A DNA stretch of 10,968 bases, from positions 1-10,968 of the forward strand of contig CAZDQC010000116.1 of NCBI GenBank assembly GCA_964507245.1, read 5' to 3'. The position numbers and the translations under genes are program-made. Positions 6,635-10,968 of this stretch are shown here, piece by piece. The number at the start of each line of letters is the position of its first letter. The first letter of the stretch is position 1. The stretch is from GCA-2731375 sp964507245. Its GTDB lineage: Bacteria > Pseudomonadota > Alphaproteobacteria > GCA-2731375. Under the pieces are notes generated by a model that saw nothing but the letters and a program-made list of their open reading frames with translations, made no database searches and was not told the origin of the DNA.

Positions 6635-6858
6635 CCCAACCTCCACACCTCTTAGTAATTTTGGGATAGCACAGGAGTTATCACCTATAGGTTTCATATG
6701 TTACTTCTAAGCAAATGGACTAACCACCAACATACGTTGATCAATTTGCTATGTGTTCAATATTTTTCCAAAAAATTTTATTAGATTCTACGGCAAGGAC
6801 GAGAGTTGGCGTGCAATAATATACTTAATTTTTGGGAAATTTTTTACAGTTGTAGTAA

Positions 6859-7008
6859 CCGAAGGCGGTATTCCTCATGCCGGACGAAGACGTAGACAAA
6901 GCCAAAAGACAACATTACAGGGCTAATTTTTCTGCCACTGCCCGATTTTTTGTAGTCACCTTCAAGGGCTATCCAATTGCGGGTCAGGGTGACGTGTCAG
7001 AGTTTTAG
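6859..7008 (+). pseudogene. decayed coding fragment, copy 2 (open to its stop)
   Basis: Open from a TAA at 6856-6858 to TAG at 7006-7008; an internal ATG at 6877 gives 43 residues. The peptide reads PKAVFLMPDEDVDKAK, then RQHYRANFSATARFF, then VVTFKGYPIAGQ. It shares FLMPDE.VD.AK, YR and VVTF with copy 1 at 5134-5253 at identical spacing, and the two copies lie on the same strand about 1.7 kb apart on either side of the phosphotransferase. No ribosome-binding site is obvious. It is either the end of a lost gene or a very small real gene; the family is not recognised. Confidence 0.4.
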
Positions 7009-7097
7009 GTGATTATTTTTCAAGGGTATTTGGGAAGAGTAAAGTTATATCTGATAAAATCATGGGGGAATTTTACTGTCTGAAACAGCGTTAATAA

Positions 7098-7113
7098 AGT
7101 TCGAAAGTTCGAA
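7098..7113. repeat. tandem AGTTCGAA x2
   Basis: AGTTCGAA occurs twice with no spacer; each copy contains the palindrome TTCGAA. It is in AT-rich intergenic sequence. It could be a small operator, or simply slippage. Confidence 0.4.
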
Positions 7114-7141
7114 TTATTTATTTGATTAGGAGAAGGAGTTA

Positions 7142-7196
7142 TTGCCACACAACCCACCGCAAGGGTTCTGGAGTTTTTGCTTTTTATCATAGCTGC
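7142..7196 (+). repeat. 55-base sequence, left edge of the gap
   Basis: Identical to 7297-7351. It ends exactly at the first N. See the gap entry. Confidence 0.95.
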
Positions 7197-7296
7197 NNNN
7201 NNNNNNNNNNNNNNNNNNNNNNNNNNNNNNNNNNNNNNNNNNNNNNNNNNNNNNNNNNNNNNNNNNNNNNNNNNNNNNNNNNNNNNNNNNNNNNNN
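7197..7296. other. assembly gap of exactly 100 N
   Basis: One hundred N is the customary placeholder for a gap of unknown length. The 55 bases before it and the 55 bases after it are identical. This is expected when a scaffolder joins two contigs whose ends overlap by the assembler k-mer without merging them. The true sequence most likely contains the 55 bases once; a tandem or interspersed repeat that broke the assembly is the alternative. Confidence 0.97.
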
Positions 7297-7351
7297 TTGC
7301 CACACAACCCACCGCAAGGGTTCTGGAGTTTTTGCTTTTTATCATAGCTGC
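7297..7351 (+). repeat. 55-base sequence, right edge of the gap
   Basis: Exact copy of 7142-7196, starting at the first base after the N run. Confidence 0.95.
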
Positions 7352-7640
7352 AAGGCGGATAATCGAAAGAAATGTATCGTGTTTTCTCGTGCGCCTTCCG
7401 GAGAATTTTTGGATCAGTTTTTTGAAGAGAATTCAGAGGCCGTCACTGCTTCTCGACACATACTAGTAAGCACTGAAGTTACGCTATACAAAGACTAGAG
7501 AAAACCGTGAAGGGTATATGCCTCAGTTGTGGCCATATAGCGTCGAACGTATTTATTTTGGGCCATCACCAGTGCACTCATTTTAGGGCCAATATCGACA
7601 ACTGCTCTCAGGACAAGGTCTACGAAACATAAAGAAGAGA

Positions 7641-8687
7641 ATGTCCCATCGTCAATCTATCACGGCAGCCGAGGTGGTGCTGCCATGCACCGAACTTGAA
7701 GCCACGCTCGAATTCTATATCAAAGAACTCGGTTTCCGTATCGAGGCTATTTTCCCAGCTGACGATCCGGCGGTGGCACGTTTGAGCGGACACGGCTTGA
7801 CGCTTCGGCTCGAACGGGGATTAGACTCATCACCAGGTTTGCTGCAGTTGAGCGCGGCCCAACTCGAAGAAGGGCAGGAACTAATAGCGCCAAACGGTAC
7901 ACGAATCCGGTTCGAACCGGCGGATGAGATGTCATCGTTGCCGGCCAACCAGCCCGGTCTGGCGCTCAGCCAGCCCCAAGACGAAGAGACCTGGAAACGC
8001 GGCCGGGCCGGAATGCGTTACCGCGATCTGATCCCAGACCGCTGGGGTGGACGCTTCATCGCCAGCCATATCCGTATTCCTGAGGGCGGCCCTGTGTCGG
8101 ACTATGTGCATTATCACAAAGTCCGTTTCCAAATAATCTATTGCTACAAGGGCGCGGTCTGGATGGTGTACGAGGATCAAGGTGAGCCGTTCCTGATGCA
8201 GGCTGGTGACTGTGTGCTACAACCGCCAGAAATCCGCCATCGGGTGCTGGAAACGGTAGATGGTTTAGAAGTGATCGAAATCGGCTGCCCGGCCTTGCAC
8301 CCGACCTTTGCCGACCACGACATGGCTCTGCCCACCGGCCGATTAGCACCTGATCGAAAATTCGATGGCCAACAGTTTGTCTGGCACCGGGCCAATGAGG
8401 CGCATTGGCGGCCTTGGCGGCAGTCTGGTCTAGAGGCACGGGATATCGGAATCGCTAAAGCAACCAACGGCTTAGCCGGCGCACAAGTGATCCGATCGAG
8501 CCAAGGGTCGGCGTCGATGCGCGGCCCCTACCGCGGCGAGTTTCAAATGCTGTTTCTTTTGCATGGCGCCGCCCAGTTTGGTGGTGAGTGGCTCGAAGCC
8601 GGCAGCGCCCTAGCGATCCCTCCGGAGATGGATTATCAGATCACCCTCGCGGGCGAGTTGCTAGAAGTTTGCCTACCGGCGCTCTAA
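7641..8687 (+). CDS. VOC-cupin fusion protein
   Basis: The 348-residue product joins different beta-barrel modules. Residues about 7-92 form a single VOC half-unit (TELEATLEFYIKELGFRIEA is the typical first helix and strand), which is half the usual VOC length. Residues about 137-215 form a cupin: His157 and His159 (HYHKVRFQ, with Gln164 in place of the usual Glu) and His200 (PPEIRHRV) supply a likely metal site. Residues about 243-345 look like a second cupin-type barrel (LFLLHGAAQFGGEW, then AGSALAIPPEM) without the HxH motif, so probably structural. Cupins with this order are often metal-dependent isomerases, dioxygenases or sugar/keto-acid binding enzymes; the reaction here is unknown. 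Purine-rich AAGAAG lies directly upstream of the ATG. It precedes the E1 alpha gene by 138 bases on the same strand, so its product may act on the substrate or product of that dehydrogenase. It has no close textbook equivalent. Confidence 0.88.
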   Translation: MSHRQSITAAEVVLPCTELEATLEFYIKELGFRIEAIFPADDPAVARLSGHGLTLRLERGLDSSPGLLQLSAAQLEEGQELIAPNGTRIRFEPADEMSSLPANQPGLALSQPQDEETWKRGRAGMRYRDLIPDRWGGRFIASHIRIPEGGPVSDYVHYHKVRFQIIYCYKGAVWMVYEDQGEPFLMQAGDCVLQPPEIRHRVLETVDGLEVIEIGCPALHPTFADHDMALPTGRLAPDRKFDGQQFVWHRANEAHWRPWRQSGLEARDIGIAKATNGLAGAQVIRSSQGSASMRGPYRGEFQMLFLLHGAAQFGGEWLEAGSALAIPPEMDYQITLAGELLEVCLPAL

Positions 8688-8735
8688 CCGGTGGAAAAAC
8701 CGGGGCCGTGAGCGCACAGCGGTTTAGGCCACCGC
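8688..8735 (+). other. two hairpins after the VOC-cupin stop
   Basis: CCGGT (8688-8692) pairs with ACCGG (8699-8703), and GCGGT (8719-8723) pairs with ACCGC (8731-8735). No T run follows, so this is not a standard terminator. They may reduce but not stop read-through into the E1 genes, or stabilise the upstream transcript. Confidence 0.3.
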
Positions 8736-8825
8736 CCACCCAAAAACCATCATCCCGATGGCGACTAGATCGGTCATGCACTAACATTTAAATTGGACCA
8801 ATCAATGGGAGCTAGAAAATAACAC

Positions 8826-9851
8826 GTGGAAACGCATCAAATGCCTTCTTCAAACCTCGATTCCGCATCACTAATCGCAATGTACCGGCGGATGCAGCTC
8901 ATCCGTCGTTTCGAAGAACGTACAGCCGAACTTATTGACGCCGGCAAAATCCGCGCCCATGCGCATCTCTATATTGGCGAAGAAGCGGTTGCCGTTGGTG
9001 TTTCGGCGACACTCAAAACGCACGATGTCATGACTTCGACCCATCGCGGTCACGGCCATATTCTAGCCAAGGGGGGCGATCCGATGCGCATGTTCGCTGA
9101 ACTAATGGGTCGGGAAGCCGGATATAATAGAGGCCGGGGTGGATCAATGCATATCGCTGATTTCGGGCTTGGTATCTTCGGCGCAAACGGAATCGTTGGC
9201 GCTGGTGCGCCGATGGCGTGCGGCGCCGCGCGCATGTTTAAAAACCGTGGGGAGCCGCATGTCGCGATTACATTCTTCGGCGACGGCGCGATGAACCAGG
9301 GTGTTCTTCTCGAATCCCTTAACATCGCCGCGATTTGGGACCTACCCGTTGTCTTCGTTTGCGAAAACAATCAATACGCCATCACCTCGCCGATTGCTGA
9401 AATGTCACGTGGATCGCTGGCCGACCGAGCAGCGGCGTTTGGACTGCAAACGGAAACCGTGGATGGCATGGATGTTTCTGCCGTCCATGAGGCTGCTACA
9501 CGCGCCGTCACACGGGCCCGTGCCTGCGAGGGTTCAAGTTTTCTCGAATGTCAAACCTACCGTTTCGAGGCGCATAACACGGCGTTGCGCGCTATGGACC
9601 TCACCTACCGCACCGTAGAGGAAATCGAAAGTTGGAGAGAACGGGATCCGCTGACACTTGCGGCGCAAAGGCTCGAAGCCGAGGGTGGTTGGGCTTCAGG
9701 CGATCGTGCGGCGATAGACGCAGAAGTCGACGGCGAAATCGAGAACGCGATCGCCCGCGCCAGCCAAAGTGCAATTCCGTCCCCAAATACCGCCTTGGAC
9801 CATATGTATGCGCGAAACTATCCTGGCTTTCCGGCGGGAGTCTCGGAATGA
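8826..9851 (+). CDS. TPP-dependent 2-oxoacid dehydrogenase E1 alpha subunit (pyruvate/acetoin type)
   Basis: The 341-residue product is the alpha subunit of a heterotetrameric E1, which decarboxylates a 2-oxo acid (or cleaves acetoin) on thiamine diphosphate and passes the acyl group to a lipoyl E2. Using the GTG start, STHRGHGH (71-78) and GRGGSMH (103-109) line the active site. The thiamine diphosphate motif starts at FGDGAMNQG (151-159) and ends at ENN (180-182). The regulatory loop appears as YRFEAHNTA (245-253), then YRTVEEIESW, with Ala-His where most relatives have Gly-His. Length fits the AcoA/PdhA group. The start is uncertain: GTG at 8826 has GGGAG 14 bases upstream, which is too far, whereas ATG at 8841 has only a weak GGA. 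Both leave the domain intact. The stop overlaps the start of E1 beta. The substrate (pyruvate, acetoin, branched or other oxo acid) cannot be fixed from sequence. Confidence 0.95.
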   Translation: METHQMPSSNLDSASLIAMYRRMQLIRRFEERTAELIDAGKIRAHAHLYIGEEAVAVGVSATLKTHDVMTSTHRGHGHILAKGGDPMRMFAELMGREAGYNRGRGGSMHIADFGLGIFGANGIVGAGAPMACGAARMFKNRGEPHVAITFFGDGAMNQGVLLESLNIAAIWDLPVVFVCENNQYAITSPIAEMSRGSLADRAAAFGLQTETVDGMDVSAVHEAATRAVTRARACEGSSFLECQTYRFEAHNTALRAMDLTYRTVEEIESWRERDPLTLAAQRLEAEGGWASGDRAAIDAEVDGEIENAIARASQSAIPSPNTALDHMYARNYPGFPAGVSE

Positions 9852-10825
9852 TCCGCAAACTCAGTTTCGTCGAAGCCATGAACGAGGCGTTAACCCAGGA
9901 AATGGAGCGCGACGAGAACATCATCATTTTCGGTGAGAACATTCGAGGTCAGGGGCGCGGTGAATTGCGCGGGCTGCAGGACGCCTACGGTGATGACCGG
10001 GTGATCGATCTGCCGGTATCTGAGGCCGCGATGACCGGCATCGCCACAGGAGCAGCACTCGCCGGCGCCCGCCCGATAATCCATTATCAGGTATCCTCGC
10101 TAATTTTTCCGGCCTTCGACCAACTCGTCGACCAAGCCGCAAAACTGCCGCTGATGCTGGGCGGACAAGCGCATGTGGCAGCGACCTATCTGATCATGGG
10201 TGCCGGTGCCAGCGGTGGCCGCGCCGGGCAACATTCCGACAATCCCTATCCTTATCTAATACACGCCGGCATCAAAACCGTGATGCCATCTACGCCATCG
10301 GACGCGAAGGGTCTGCTCGCCACGGCGATCCGAGAAAATGACCCGGTTGCTTTTTTCGTGCCCGTTCGACTGACAGCGATGCGCAGTCCTGTCGCAGAAA
10401 ATCAGTACGTCATCCCCCTCGCGCAAGGCGAGATCAAACGCAAGGGGCGCGATGTCACAGTCGTAGCGGTAGGCCATCTTGTTGGTGATGCAATCGCCAC
10501 TGCGGACGCGCTTACCGAGGACGAAATTGATGTCGAGGTTTGGGACCCTCGATCCCTGCTACCCCTCGACCGAGCCGGCCTCGCCACCACGGTTCAGAAG
10601 ACGGGCCGCGTTGTCTTGTTTGATGACTCGCACCGCAGCTGTGGATTTGCGGCGGAACTCTCGAGTATAATCGCGGAAAACTGCTTTCGCGATCTGAAGG
10701 CGCCGATTAAACGGGTTACCCGCGCGGATGTTACGGTACCGTTTGGCCAAGCCATCGAAGCCGAGATACTGCCCGACCCGCGCCGGCTTGAGCAAGCCAT
10801 CCGCGCCGTTATGGCATGGGAATAG
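9848..10825 (+). CDS. TPP-dependent 2-oxoacid dehydrogenase E1 beta subunit
   Basis: The 325-residue product is the E1 beta partner. It has the pyrimidine-binding domain with Glu59 in LPVSEAAMTGIATGAALAG (55-73), the residue that activates thiamine diphosphate. The active-site histidine loop is GRAGQHSDNP (124-133, His129), and the transketolase C-terminal domain begins near 200 with VEVWDPRSLLPLD (229-241). Length is normal for AcoB/PdhB proteins. I place the start at 9848 rather than the open frame's earlier ATG at 9632, because 9848 begins exactly at the family's N-terminus, overlaps the alpha stop as ATGA and is preceded by GGGAG (9836-9840). The overlap implies coupled translation giving equal subunit amounts. 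No E2 or E3 gene is seen in the window. Confidence 0.96.
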   Translation: MIRKLSFVEAMNEALTQEMERDENIIIFGENIRGQGRGELRGLQDAYGDDRVIDLPVSEAAMTGIATGAALAGARPIIHYQVSSLIFPAFDQLVDQAAKLPLMLGGQAHVAATYLIMGAGASGGRAGQHSDNPYPYLIHAGIKTVMPSTPSDAKGLLATAIRENDPVAFFVPVRLTAMRSPVAENQYVIPLAQGEIKRKGRDVTVVAVGHLVGDAIATADALTEDEIDVEVWDPRSLLPLDRAGLATTVQKTGRVVLFDDSHRSCGFAAELSSIIAENCFRDLKAPIKRVTRADVTVPFGQAIEAEILPDPRRLEQAIRAVMAWE

Positions 10826-10903
10826 CACTATGCCCCAACACCGCAAATTTGAGTATAATTTGTATTAATTGCCGAGTCCAAATAGAGATTCTGAGGTGAG
10901 ATC

Positions 10904-10968
10904 ATGACTGCCGACTTAAATCGTGTGCTCTGCTGCGGCGAGAATCCGTTTATTCGTCTCTCTGAAAT
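10904..10968 (+). CDS. start of a gene cut by the right edge (unknown product)
   Basis: ATG at 10904 has a strong GAGGTGAG site at 10893-10900. The 21 visible residues read MTADLNRVLCCGENPFIRLS followed by E, then the window ends. I do not recognise it. It does not begin like a lipoyl-domain E2 of the dehydrogenase complex. It lies 78 bases after E1 beta in the same direction. A TATAAT at 10854-10859 in between could be a -10 element of its own promoter, but no good -35 is seen. Confidence 0.6.
   Translation, partial: MTADLNRVLCCGENPFIRLSE

Larger units (their letters stand above)
7122..7498 (+). pseudogene. possible coding fragment split by the assembly gap
   Basis: If the gap and one of the two identical 55-base edges are removed, a single frame runs from an upstream TAA at 7095-7097, through a possible TTG start at 7122, across the 55 bases (CHTTHRKGSGVFAFYHSC), and on to KADNRKKCIVFSRAPSGEF, then LDQFFEENSEAVTASRHIL, ending at TAG 7496-7498. 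That is about 73 residues. The last third is acidic and protein-like. There is no ATG and no clear start signal, so this is more likely the decayed end of a gene than an active one. Without the collapse, only the part after the gap (7298-7498) is open in this frame. Confidence 0.3.
7009..7640. other. AT-rich gene-poor stretch around an assembly gap
   Basis: Apart from a tandem repeat, the duplicated gap edges and one possible decayed frame described separately, I find no supported gene here. The last 140 bases (7499-7640) lead into the VOC-cupin gene and must hold its promoter, which I cannot place. Confidence 0.5.

Noticed and set aside
7020..7317. Open frames running through the N gap on both strands
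   Set aside because: They exist only because N codons are not stops; the gap is probably spurious.
9632..9847. 72-residue N-terminal extension of E1 beta from an earlier in-frame ATG
   Set aside because: It lies wholly inside E1 alpha in another frame, is rich in Arg, and E1 beta proteins start at the 9848 ATG, which has a ribosome-binding site and an ATGA overlap.
10830..10868. 12-residue ORF before the last gene as a leader peptide
   Set aside because: No ribosome-binding site, no run of regulatory codons, and no attenuator hairpin.

Overview
The window looks like one piece of a metagenome-assembled or draft bacterial genome, most likely from the Pseudomonadota and perhaps Alphaproteobacteria. 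That placement rests on gene content, codon style and moderate-to-high GC in most genes; no marker gene fixes the taxon. It holds eight well-supported complete genes, one gene running off the right edge, several decayed coding fragments and one 100-N assembly gap. I see no tRNA, rRNA, CRISPR array or transposase gene.

Left part (about 1-5018): a zinc-independent quinone oxidoreductase-like MDR enzyme closed by a good intrinsic terminator; a VOC metalloenzyme with a complete His-Glu-His-Glu metal set; a GcvT-fold protein resembling the tetrahydrofolate-dependent O-demethylases of the LigM/DmdA group, preceded by a leader with three consecutive hairpins; a glutathione S-transferase of the YfcG/Ure2p (Nu-class) type on the opposite strand; and a RidA-family enamine/imine deaminase. 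Together these suggest breakdown and detoxification of methoxylated aromatic or other small organic substrates. The specific substrate is inference.

Middle part (about 5019-7640): an AT-rich, gene-poor accessory segment. A phosphotransferase of the ecdysteroid-kinase-like/APH fold is encoded on the minus strand. Directly upstream of it, with its stop overlapping the kinase ribosome-binding site, lies what appears to be a frameshifted N-terminal remnant of a [2Fe-2S] ferredoxin. This pair is flanked by two diverged, same-orientation copies of one short coding fragment, one of them interrupted by a stop. To the right is the N gap, bordered on both sides by the same 55 bases. That is the signature of two contig ends that overlap by an assembler k-mer, so the gap is probably not real.

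Right part (7641-10968): a two-part VOC-cupin protein, followed by the alpha and beta E1 subunits of a thiamine-diphosphate 2-oxoacid (pyruvate/acetoin-type) dehydrogenase. The E1 genes overlap by ATGA and must be translationally coupled. A further gene starts at 10904 with a strong ribosome-binding site; its first 21 residues do not look like a lipoyl-domain E2. The cluster therefore probably supplies a decarboxylating TPP enzyme to a small catabolic pathway, with E2/E3 further downstream or elsewhere.
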